DNA of 64,000 nucleotides from Lewinellaceae bacterium (GTDB lineage: Bacteria; Bacteroidota; Bacteroidia; Chitinophagales; Saprospiraceae), in the NCBI GenBank assembly GCA_020636405.1, contig JACJXW010000004.1:992001-1056000 (forward strand), in the 5' to 3' direction. Positions 35,044 to 42,833 of this stretch are shown here, piece by piece. Numbering within the stretch: position 1 is the first letter of the stretch; each line of letters begins with the position of its first letter. The position numbers were made by a program, and so were the translations under genes. The notes below the pieces were generated by a model, which ran no database searches, was not told the DNA's origin, and saw nothing but the letters and a program-made list of their open reading frames with translations.

Positions 35044-35628
35044 TTACTTGCCGACCACCACTTTAGCGTGGCGGATGATCTTTCCATTCAACATATAACC
35101 CTTCTCAATAGTATCGATAATGCGGCCCTTTTGGCCTTCCGCCGGAGCCGGAATTTCGGTAATGGCTTCGTGCAATTCAGGGTCGAAGACCTCTCCCGTG
35201 GTCTCCATCGGGTCAAGGCCCAGCCTTCTGAGGGTAGCATATAATTTACTGTAGACCAGGCTGACGCCCTCGCTGAAGATTTCGGTGCTGCCTTCCTGTT
35301 CCGCATTTTTCTTGGCCCTGTCAAAATCGTCAAGAATGGGCAGAAGTTCTGACACTGTGTCCTGTGCCGCATTCTTCATCATGTCCATTTTTTCGCGGAT
35401 CGTTCGCTTTTTGAAGTTGTCGAACTCCGCAAACAGACGAAGATACTTGTCTTTCAACTCTTCATTTTCCCCTTTCAGCTTTTTTATCTCTTCTTCCAAC
35501 GGGGAGGCTTCTCCTGACTCTGCGCTCCCTCCGGCCTGTGCATCCTGGGCTTCTTCCTGTTCAACCATCACCTGGCCCGCGTCCTGGGGTTCTTCTGATT
35601 TTGGGTTTTTCTTGTTCTCGTCACTCAT
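35044..35628 (-). CDS. grpE: Nucleotide exchange factor GrpE
   Basis: A 194-residue protein. Residues 1-60 are acidic and Glu/Gln-rich, then a long helix (EIKKLKGENEELKDKYLRLFAEFDNFKKRTIREK), a second helical region (LLPILDDFDRAKK), and the C-terminal beta wing with the GrpE signature GEVFDPELHEAITEIPAPAEGQKGRIIDTIEKGYMLNGKIIRHAKVVV. GrpE releases ADP from DnaK. The start ATG at 35628 is the first in frame. It is the first gene of a probable grpE-dnaJ operon; a heat-shock control element is not recognisable. Confidence 0.96.
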   Translation of the reverse strand: MSDENKKNPKSEEPQDAGQVMVEQEEAQDAQAGGSAESGEASPLEEEIKKLKGENEELKDKYLRLFAEFDNFKKRTIREKMDMMKNAAQDTVSELLPILDDFDRAKKNAEQEGSTEIFSEGVSLVYSKLYATLRRLGLDPMETTGEVFDPELHEAITEIPAPAEGQKGRIIDTIEKGYMLNGKIIRHAKVVVGK

Positions 35629-35853
35629 TTTTCCGTTAATTTTCTTTTCTGTTCACAAAGAAACAACCGTTGCTTCTTTCCCACAATTATTTTGCCAGCT
35701 CTTTTGTAGCGCCAAATTGTCAGGTGGAAGGCAACTGGTGCAGTATATGGGCTGAATCAGGGAATTAGCGAGGGACTGAATATCAAGGGCTTGCTCCCGG
35801 TTTTCCGATTCACTATTTGTGTCCACGTACTTACACTAATACACCAATATCCT

Positions 35854-36405
35854 CTACCCCGGCTCCATCAATCTTTCCTCCAGGATGCGGCCAAGTTCTT
35901 CTACAGAAGGGTTGACTGCGATGATCTGGCCTTTTTCATTGAGCAGGTATTTTGTGGGCACCTGTTTGACGCCAAACTTTTGGGCCAGTTCCGAGTCGAA
36001 AAAGCGCAAGCTGGAAGCCCGATCCAGAATATGATAGGGCCAATGGAGCCCGTCGCGCTCTATGGCGCGGCGCCAGCGGCCCTCGTCATCCTCTACTCCA
36101 ATGCTTACGATCGCGAATCCTTCGGATTTTTGAAACCGGGCCTTTTGGAATTTATCGTAGAGGTGTACCAGGCCAGGGTTTTCCTGCCGGCAGGGGCCGC
36201 ACCAACTGCCCCAGAAATCGATCAGTACGTATTGGCCGCGCAGGCCGGACAATTGGAAAGGCTCTCCCCCGATAGTGCTGGCCGTAAAGTCAGGGGCCGG
36301 CTCTCCGTTCACGAAACGCGGCTGTTGATAGAAGTAACGGCCAATGAACAGCGCGATCATACCAACCAACAGAATATTGAGCAGGGTATTAAAAGTAATT
36401 TTCAT
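35854..36405 (-). CDS. TlpA/ResA-type thioredoxin-like protein
   Basis: A 183-residue membrane-anchored thiol-disulfide protein. Residues 7-24 are a transmembrane or uncleaved signal segment. The thioredoxin fold follows, with ADFTASTIGGEPFQLSGLRGQYVLIDFWGSWCGPCRQENPG (CxxC = CGPC), and a cis-Pro region VKQVPTKYLLNEKGQII. In Bacteroidota such proteins reduce cytochrome c apoproteins or maintain periplasmic thiols. The seven-haem protein in this window would need a maturation system of that kind, although no linkage is shown. The gene stands alone on the minus strand. Confidence 0.88.
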   Translation of the reverse strand: MKITFNTLLNILLVGMIALFIGRYFYQQPRFVNGEPAPDFTASTIGGEPFQLSGLRGQYVLIDFWGSWCGPCRQENPGLVHLYDKFQKARFQKSEGFAIVSIGVEDDEGRWRRAIERDGLHWPYHILDRASSLRFFDSELAQKFGVKQVPTKYLLNEKGQIIAVNPSVEELGRILEERLMEPG

Positions 36406-36636
36406 AAGGCCAGTTCGTTTAATAAAAATTGCGTCTATCCTCTAAACACTTTTGGGGCTGCAAATATCAATGGCAATTGTTATCTTGCCGACACCCCTGT
36501 ACGATCAAAGCGAAATCGGGAATTCGACCAAGCCGATCTACTGCCCACTGTCTACAGCTCCTGAATTCTGCCAGACGGGAAGCATTGGCCAAGAAGTTGA
36601 TTCGTTCCGTTTTCGCAAGAAAAAATAAGGTCAAAT

Positions 36637-37521
36637 ATGCGGATAATTGATCCTAAAACAACATCGACCGAAGAACTCCACCAATATCTGGTGGGAACGG
36701 TAGCCCCGCGCCCCATTGCCTTTGCCAGTACTGTAGATGAAGAAGGCCGGTCCAACCTGGCGCCTTACAGCTTTTTCAACTGTTTTAGCTCCAATCCGCC
36801 TATCCTGGTCTTCTCCTCCAACCGCCGCGTGTCCAACAGCACTACCAAGGACACGCTACATAACGTTGAAAAAACGCGGGAGGTTGTCATCAACGCAGTG
36901 AATTTCAGCATTGTACGTCAGATGACCGTGGCCAGTATGGATTACCCGAAAGGCGTCAGCGAATTTGAGAAGGCCGGGCTGACTCCCATCCCCTCCGACC
37001 TGGTGCGGCCTTTCCGGGTCAAAGAGTCGCCGGCGCAGATGGAGTGCCGGGTCAGGGAGATCCTGCCCATGGGGGAGGGCGGCGGCGCCGGCCACCTGAT
37101 CATTTGCGAATTGCTGCGCCTCCACATCAACGAAGACGTATTGGATGAGGATGGCAGGATCAATCCACACAAAATGGACCTCATGGGGCGCATGGGGCGC
37201 GCCTTCTATGTACGCGCCAGCGGGGAAGCCATCCATAAGATCTTTCAACCCTTCCGGCCGGTGGGTATCGGCTTCGATGCGCTGCCCGCAAGCGTGCGCA
37301 ACAGCAAAGTGCTGACCGGTAACAACCTGGGTATGCTGGCAGGCCTTCCCGCCGCTCCCCGCGAAGAAGAGGTGCTGGCTATGAAGGAGGACGAGCAGGT
37401 AAGGAACGCCCTGCAATCTGAATCGCCCCTGGAAGAACTCCACCGCCTGGCACAGAAGGAACTGGCCAAAGAAGGCCGTGAATTAGCGGCAAAGATCGCC
37501 TGGCTGGGGGAGTATTTATAA
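36637..37521 (+). CDS. Flavin reductase-like FMN-binding protein
   Basis: A 294-residue protein. Residues 10-200 match the flavin reductase-like (split barrel, FMN-binding) domain: YLVGTVAPRPIAFASTVDEEGRSNLAPYSFFNCFSSNPPILVFSS, then REVVINAVNF and ECRVREILPMGEGGGAGHLIICELLRLHI. The last 90 residues are a helical extension also present in Bacteroidota homologs. These proteins bind FMN and may reduce it with NAD(P)H, or serve as flavoenzymes of unknown substrate. It is divergent from the thioredoxin-like gene. Confidence 0.87.
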   Translation: MRIIDPKTTSTEELHQYLVGTVAPRPIAFASTVDEEGRSNLAPYSFFNCFSSNPPILVFSSNRRVSNSTTKDTLHNVEKTREVVINAVNFSIVRQMTVASMDYPKGVSEFEKAGLTPIPSDLVRPFRVKESPAQMECRVREILPMGEGGGAGHLIICELLRLHINEDVLDEDGRINPHKMDLMGRMGRAFYVRASGEAIHKIFQPFRPVGIGFDALPASVRNSKVLTGNNLGMLAGLPAAPREEEVLAMKEDEQVRNALQSESPLEELHRLAQKELAKEGRELAAKIAWLGEYL

Positions 37522-37556
37522 CAACTATTACCTTACCATCAGGAGGCTTAAAACCT

Positions 37557-37877
37557 GTGGGCTTCAATTTCCGCCTGGACCGTTGTGTAACAGAACGCCA
37601 TCTCCGACGTCAAGTAAAAAGAGGGGTGATCGATGTGGATCTGTCAGCATTCAACCTGGTTATTTCCAAAGATGTATTGCTCTCCCTGGAGTGGATCAAA
37701 GACGATGAAAGCAAAGGCAATGTGGGCATCACGTTCCGGTCGGAGAAATCCCGGCGCGGCAATAATGTGTACATCAGGCATACCAGCCAGGCTCCCTATA
37801 AAAAGCTGAGTGGCCTGGCGCCCCGGGCGCCGAAATTGCAACTGGGCTTTTATCTGGTTGGCAAGCAGGGAGGATGA
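37557..37877 (+). pseudogene. C-terminal remnant of a secreted/outer-membrane beta protein
   Basis: The frame (GTG start, 106 codons) encodes a domain end rather than a whole protein: VIDVDLSAFNLVISKDVLLSLEWIKDD, then NVGITFRSEKSRRGNNVYIRHTSQAPYKKL and a final LGFYLV. This pattern (SLEWI..., Y.R.TSQ..., GFYL) is the usual C-terminus of carboxypeptidase-regulatory-like exported proteins of Bacteroidota. There is no signal peptide or N-terminal domain, and the first ~25 codons look random. It is best read as a decayed or transferred fragment, lying 7 bases from the stop of the convergent Uma2 gene. Confidence 0.45.
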
Positions 37878-37884
37878 AAACGGT

Positions 37885-38469
37885 TCATTCGAATTCCACC
37901 TCTTCGTAGACTTTGTCTAAGGGGAGCTCTACACCCAGGGAGCGCAGTGGCAATACACCGCCCGTGCCGAAGGCGTTGGATTCTCTCCATAGAGCTTCTT
38001 CCTCCCGGTAGAAGGCAACGCCTGCAACAGCATCTTGCCGGAGGCAAACGTACTCCATAAAGGATGGGATAGTGCGGTATTCCAGAAATTTATCGTTCCG
38101 GTCATAATCCTCGGTGCCGGGCGATAGCACTTCCACGATCAAAAGGGGGTTGGTAATGATGTCCTTCCGGCCGGGGTAGAGTGTGGGTTTTTCAGCAACA
38201 ACAACAGCATCCGGGTAGACGAAGTGTTGGACGTCTTCGATCCAGATCTTCATGTCGCTGTTGTAAAGCTTGAATTTTCTTTGTTTCAATCCTTTAATCA
38301 ATGCTTTGAGCATATAGATCACATTGGAGGCGATCTCATTGTGCAGGGGTGTTCCTCCGGGCATGGGCCTGATTTTTCCGTTGAAATACTCCAGCTTTTC
38401 CTTCGCCTCGGCTTCGAGGGCAAAGTACTCCTCGATAGAGTACTTCCTGGTTTCGATGTCTGTTGTCAT
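37885..38469 (-). CDS. Uma2-family (DUF820) putative endonuclease
   Basis: A 194-residue protein with the Uma2 pattern: YSIEEYFALEAEAKEKLEYFNGKIRPMPGGTPLHNEIASNVI at the N-terminus, then YPDAVVVAEKP (Asp of the PD-(D/E)xK core), NPLLIVEVLSPGTEDYDRNDKFLEYRTIPSFMEYVCL (Glu...Lys core). The fold is that of restriction endonucleases; family members are abundant in Bacteroidota and cyanobacteria and their role is unknown, though some are linked to mobile or phage-defence loci. It stands alone here beside a gene remnant. Confidence 0.85.
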   Translation of the reverse strand: MTTDIETRKYSIEEYFALEAEAKEKLEYFNGKIRPMPGGTPLHNEIASNVIYMLKALIKGLKQRKFKLYNSDMKIWIEDVQHFVYPDAVVVAEKPTLYPGRKDIITNPLLIVEVLSPGTEDYDRNDKFLEYRTIPSFMEYVCLRQDAVAGVAFYREEEALWRESNAFGTGGVLPLRSLGVELPLDKVYEEVEFE

Positions 38470-38654
38470 CGTTAAAATTTTTGATTCGGAGGTTTTTATC
38501 CTTGCGCAGAGCTATAAATATACAAAAAATTAGTAGATCCTGTTGGGCTGGCCATCTCCTTCCGGGACAAAATATTCTGGAGTGCAACGCCGATAAGCAG
38601 GAATTGATCTATATATTTACCAAGAGCAAAACAAGCTCAGAAAGTACTTTCACC

Positions 38655-39653
38655 ATGCCTCAAATTTCGGATCGCAGCAATTACGGAAAAGCCGGGCTCG
38701 GCATTGATCTGGGAGGAACCAAGATCGCCGGGGCCTTATTCGATGCCAGTGGCATGATCTCGCCCAAGAAGGTGCTTTACCTGGAGCAAAGAACCGGGCC
38801 GCAGGTTGGCCAGCAAATACTTGCCCTGATCCGCTATTTTCTGGACTGGGCGTCCGAAAGGAACCTCGAGGTGGAAAGGGTAGGCGTAGCGGTACCCGGC
38901 ATTTATTATTCCAAAACGGGAACCGCCTGGGCGCCGAATATACCGGGGTGGGATAATTACCCTTTGCAAAGGGAACTGATGACGGCTCTGGAGCCGGAGG
39001 GTATAGCCCTTACCATCGACAGTGACCGGGCATGCTATATTCTGGGCGAGTCCTGGAAAGGGGCGGCACAGGGTTGCCGGGACGCGATCTTCCTGGCGGT
39101 CGGCACCGGGATCGGCGCCGGTATTTTGGTGGACGGCCGGATTTTGCGCGGCGCCAACGACATCGCCGGAGCGATCGGCTGGCTGGCCGTGACCCATCCT
39201 TACCTTCCTGGCTATGAGACTTACGGCTGTTTCGAATACCATGCCTCCGGCCTGGGAATAGCCAGAATGGCCAGAGAGCTCCTCGCCAGAGAACGAGCTG
39301 TTTTGAAAGGTGCAGAACAGGTGCCGCCGGAACAACTAACTGCCCGGAACGTCTTTGATGCTTACCGGCAGGATGACCCCATTGCCGTTAACGTGATCCG
39401 GAGATCCATTGAGTTCTGGGGCAAGGCCAGCGCCAATCTGGTGAGCTTGTTCAATCCGGAAAAGATCATCTTTGGCGGAGGTATATTCGGGCCTGCCATA
39501 CAATTTCTGGACGAAATATACGTGGAGGCTAAGAAATGGGCACAACCCATCAGCATTGGCCAGGCCTCTTTCGAGCCCTCCCTGTTTGGTAGCGAGGCCG
39601 GGCTGTACGGCGCAGGATGCCTGGCGCTGCAGAAAGCCGACAAAAAGAACTAA
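38655..39653 (+). CDS. ROK-family sugar kinase, with an altered zinc motif
   Basis: A 332-residue protein of the ROK family. Its N-terminal phosphate-binding loop is GIDLGGTKIAGALFD. The catalytic Asp region reads DSDRACYILGESWKGAA (Ser replaces the usual Asn), followed by FLAVGTGIGAGILVDGRILRGANDIAGAIGW. The zinc motif normally CxCGxxGCxE is here YETYGCFE, keeping only one Cys, so zinc binding is doubtful. The most likely substrate is an amino sugar or glucose, given the neighbouring genes. ATG 38655 is chosen over the longer frame, whose extra residues lack protein character. Its stop overlaps the MFS start as TAATG. Confidence 0.85.
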   Translation: MPQISDRSNYGKAGLGIDLGGTKIAGALFDASGMISPKKVLYLEQRTGPQVGQQILALIRYFLDWASERNLEVERVGVAVPGIYYSKTGTAWAPNIPGWDNYPLQRELMTALEPEGIALTIDSDRACYILGESWKGAAQGCRDAIFLAVGTGIGAGILVDGRILRGANDIAGAIGWLAVTHPYLPGYETYGCFEYHASGLGIARMARELLARERAVLKGAEQVPPEQLTARNVFDAYRQDDPIAVNVIRRSIEFWGKASANLVSLFNPEKIIFGGGIFGPAIQFLDEIYVEAKKWAQPISIGQASFEPSLFGSEAGLYGAGCLALQKADKKN

Positions 39654-40849
39654 TGCTTATGGAGCAGGATTATCATTTCAGGAAGGTGTTTACGGCGGCC
39701 TGTCTTGGCATGTTGTTGTTCGGTATTGTGATGATCAGCCTGGGTTCGGTGATGCCTTCCATCATCGGGAAGTACGGGCTTGATTCCCTGCAGACAGGCT
39801 CACTGGCTTCCATTCTTCCGGGAGGTATCCTGCTGGGGTCACTGGTCTTCGGCCCGGTGGTTGACCGTTACAGCTATCGAAACCTGATGGTGCTTTGCAC
39901 GCTGCTCATTATCCTGGGGTTAGAGGGTATTGCTTTTGCCCCGGGATTGCCGGTGCTTCAGGCTGGTTTCTTTCTCATCGGGTTCGGAGGCGGAGCCATC
40001 AATGGCGGCACCAATGCTCTGGTGGCGGACATCAGCGAGGACAGGGCCGACAAGCGAAGCGCCAATCTGAGCCTGCTGGGGGTATTCTTTGGGATTGGCG
40101 CCCTCGGAATGCCTTCCCTGATGGCGACACTTTCCGCCATCTGGCCCTTCGAGCGCATGATGATGTACACAGGACTGGCTGTTTTCATTCCGCTCGTCTA
40201 TTTTCTTCTTATCCGTTATCCTGCCCCCAAACGAGCCCAGGGGATCCCTCTGAAGGCAAGTTTTACTATGGTCAGTGATAGGCCGCTAGTGATGCTGGGA
40301 CTGTTCCTCTTTTTTCAGAGTGCCCTGGAAGGGGTCATCAACAACTGGACCGCCACCTTCCTGCAGAACGAAAAGAACGTCGGCCCCAACGAAGCACTCG
40401 TAGCCCTGAGTATTTTTGTAGCAAGCCTTACCCTCACCAGGGCCTTGCTCGCCGTGGTATTGCGCAACATGCCGCCGTTCCGCGTTTTGCTGATCTCTAT
40501 AGCGCTCTTATTGGGAGGGACAGTATTGCTTCTGGCGGAGGCTTTACCTGCTTTATATATCAGTGCGCTGGTACTACTCGGTATGGGAGCTGCCGCCGGG
40601 TTCCCGGTAATTTTAGGTTATGTGAGCGAGTTCTACACCGACCTCAGGGGTACGGCGTTCAGCTTTGTATTTTTCATCGCGCTGATGGGTAATGTCTTGA
40701 TCAACTATTTAACGGGTATCATCGCCTACCATTACGGAATGGACAAATTACCCTGGATACTTATTTTTTGTGCAGGCTGCATTCTGGTGATCGCTGCCAC
40801 CGTTGTTTCCCGGATAGCCAAAGGGACTGTGATGGAAACGGATACGTGA
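39653..40849 (+). CDS. MFS sugar transporter
   Basis: A 398-residue protein with 12 hydrophobic segments. It has the major-facilitator loop element GPVVDRYSYRNLMVLC between helices 2 and 3, and a Gly-rich helix 4 (FFLIGFGGGAINGGTNALVADIS). Start codons lie at 39653 (overlapping the ROK stop) and 39659; the overlap implies coupled translation. As part of a ROK-MFS-SIS operon it probably imports a mono- or disaccharide for phosphorylation by the ROK protein. No residues fix the substrate. Confidence 0.85.
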   Translation: MLMEQDYHFRKVFTAACLGMLLFGIVMISLGSVMPSIIGKYGLDSLQTGSLASILPGGILLGSLVFGPVVDRYSYRNLMVLCTLLIILGLEGIAFAPGLPVLQAGFFLIGFGGGAINGGTNALVADISEDRADKRSANLSLLGVFFGIGALGMPSLMATLSAIWPFERMMMYTGLAVFIPLVYFLLIRYPAPKRAQGIPLKASFTMVSDRPLVMLGLFLFFQSALEGVINNWTATFLQNEKNVGPNEALVALSIFVASLTLTRALLAVVLRNMPPFRVLLISIALLLGGTVLLLAEALPALYISALVLLGMGAAAGFPVILGYVSEFYTDLRGTAFSFVFFIALMGNVLINYLTGIIAYHYGMDKLPWILIFCAGCILVIAATVVSRIAKGTVMETDT

Positions 40850-40878
40850 AACTATAACCAACTGTAAAAATACAACGC

Positions 40879-41640
40879 ATGTTAGCAAAAAAATGGCTGG
40901 AAAATGCCCGTGCGGTAATGGACAAGATCGAGGGCACCCAACTGGATAACATCAGCCGCGCCGCAGAGGTAATGGCCGATTCCATTGAAGCCGGAAGATG
41001 GGTGCATACATTCGGATGCGGCCATTCTACCTTGCCGATAGAAGAAATGTACCCCCGGATCGGTGGGTTCGTCGGTTTCCACCCCATCATTGAACTGCCG
41101 CTTTCCTATTTTACCCATATCGTGGGAGACATGGGGGTACATCAGTTTATTTTCCTGGAACGGGTGGAAGGTTATGGCGAACAGATCATGAAGGGCTATA
41201 ATTTTGACCGGCGAGATACCATGTGGCTGTTCTCACACACCGGGATCAATAACGTGAACATCGATGTGGCGCTCAAAGCCAGGGAGATCGGAATGAAAGT
41301 CGTAGTGTTTGGTTCGGCAGCAGAATCAAAGGACAAAAAGTCCCGGCATTCCTGCGGCAAAACGCTTTTCGAACTGGCGGACATCGTAGTGGATTCCTGT
41401 GTACCGCTGGTAGATGCCAGCGTGGAACTGAAAAACCACCAGGACAAGGTCGGGCCCTTATCTACTCACGCCTTTGTCACTGCGGTCTGGATGACGATCA
41501 CCACCGTTGCCGAGATCCTGGCCGACAGAGGGGCCCACCTGTTTATTCACCCTTCCCATAATGTTCCGGGCGATACGACTGCCCACGAGCGGCTGGACAA
41601 AGCCCTGGCAGAGTACAAAAGAAGGGTGGCCGGCGTCTAA
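40879..41640 (+). CDS. SIS-domain sugar isomerase-like protein
   Basis: A 253-residue protein with one SIS (sugar isomerase) domain. The phosphosugar-binding pattern is VHTFGCGHSTLPIEEMYPRIGGF at residues 41-63 and LFSHTGINNVNIDVALKAREIGMKVVVFGSA around residue 115-145. It resembles the UPF0309 group that accompanies amino-sugar and ROK kinase genes. It probably interconverts or senses a phosphorylated amino sugar such as GlcN-6-P or GlcNAc-6-P. It follows the MFS gene by 29 bases and its stop overlaps by four bases the stop of the convergent NagX-like gene. Confidence 0.82.
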   Translation: MLAKKWLENARAVMDKIEGTQLDNISRAAEVMADSIEAGRWVHTFGCGHSTLPIEEMYPRIGGFVGFHPIIELPLSYFTHIVGDMGVHQFIFLERVEGYGEQIMKGYNFDRRDTMWLFSHTGINNVNIDVALKAREIGMKVVVFGSAAESKDKKSRHSCGKTLFELADIVVDSCVPLVDASVELKNHQDKVGPLSTHAFVTAVWMTITTVAEILADRGAHLFIHPSHNVPGDTTAHERLDKALAEYKRRVAGV

Positions 41641-42824
41641 AGATGCAACCGGATGCCTTTTTTAGTCAGCCAGCTCGTAAGCCACATAATGGCCAAGGTG
41701 AAGGCCAGGGCCCGCAGCATGCCGATCCCTCCCTGGCTTAGTACGTCCGGAAATATGCCATAGCCGGCTATGGCGTAGAACAGGGGCGGAAGGATGTACG
41801 CCAGCAGGGGGTTCTCTCCGGCGGGTTTCAAAAAAATTGCCCAGCCTTTCTTCCCCTTCAGGTCGGCGAGCCAGTAGATCGCAGGAAAGATCAGGCAACA
41901 GGAAGCGGCGGAGAACAGTGCCCAGCTCGGTGTCGCAGCGATCTTGGAAATGCCGCCGAAGGGCCGGGACAGGTACCCCGCTACTCCCAGCACTACACCA
42001 AAAAGAAGGATATTGCGGATCTTGACAGTCGGACGATCCCACACGCCGCCTCTGGCCAGCAGGAGAGAGCAGATAATGCCGGATAGCGTGATCAAAGTAT
42101 GGACCAAATGCCCGGACTGGCCCTTTAGCCACTGAACAACAACGGGCAACCCGGACAGGCCGCTCCTCAGAACCAGGATAAGGGCCAGAAGGCCGGCGAA
42201 TACCCCCAGCAGAGCGCCGATTTTTTTTCGGGAAGCCATGTAGAAGATCATGGAAAGCAGATAGGCCCAGCCGATCAACCCGAGAATGCCCCACCAACTG
42301 GGCGTCATGCCGGTGAGTTGGCCGCTTTCCCCTTTTCGATAGAGGAAATACAGGGCTGCCAGGATGATAATCCCCACTATTCGGAGGCCGGTAAAGAGCT
42401 TTTGCTTCCATTCCTCCCCGTTTTTCGGGTAACGGTTCCAGATCAGTATCGCAGCGATATAAAGAGAAGCGGCCCACCACCCGTAGGGGATGGGGTTGGC
42501 CTCGCGGTTCATCTCTTCGGCGTTCACCATATAAACACCCAGAACGAGCAGCCCCAGGGTGCGGATCAGCACATGTTGCCAGAATGCGGCCCGCTCCTGC
42601 CCCTTTGTTTCCCGGTTCTCTACCGCAAAGGGGATAGCCATCCCAACGATAAATAAGAAAGCCGGAAAAACTACATCGACGAAGGTCATCCCGTCCACCC
42701 CGGCAGGCACGTGCTTCATCCACAGCGGGATGTTCGAAATACCGGCGAGTTCATTGACCAGGACCATCATGAAAATGGTCAGTCCCCGGAAAATATCCAC
42801 TGACAGAATACGCTGTGTACTCAT
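41637..42824 (-). CDS. NagX-like membrane acyltransferase (DUF5009)
   Basis: A 395-residue membrane protein with about ten hydrophobic segments. The N-terminus MSTQRILSVDIFRGLTIFMMVLVNELAGIS is the DUF5009/heparan-alpha-glucosaminide N-acetyltransferase-like signature, followed by DVVFPAFLFIVGMAIPFAVENR. NagX genes of other bacteria sit in GlcNAc utilisation loci; the protein may acetylate or transport amino sugars. It is the last gene of nucleotidyltransferase-GH9-NagX (9-base gap to GH9), and its stop overlaps the SIS stop. Confidence 0.85.
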   Translation of the reverse strand: MSTQRILSVDIFRGLTIFMMVLVNELAGISNIPLWMKHVPAGVDGMTFVDVVFPAFLFIVGMAIPFAVENRETKGQERAAFWQHVLIRTLGLLVLGVYMVNAEEMNREANPIPYGWWAASLYIAAILIWNRYPKNGEEWKQKLFTGLRIVGIIILAALYFLYRKGESGQLTGMTPSWWGILGLIGWAYLLSMIFYMASRKKIGALLGVFAGLLALILVLRSGLSGLPVVVQWLKGQSGHLVHTLITLSGIICSLLLARGGVWDRPTVKIRNILLFGVVLGVAGYLSRPFGGISKIAATPSWALFSAASCCLIFPAIYWLADLKGKKGWAIFLKPAGENPLLAYILPPLFYAIAGYGIFPDVLSQGGIGMLRALAFTLAIMWLTSWLTKKGIRLHL

Positions 42825-42833
42825 TGCATTATT

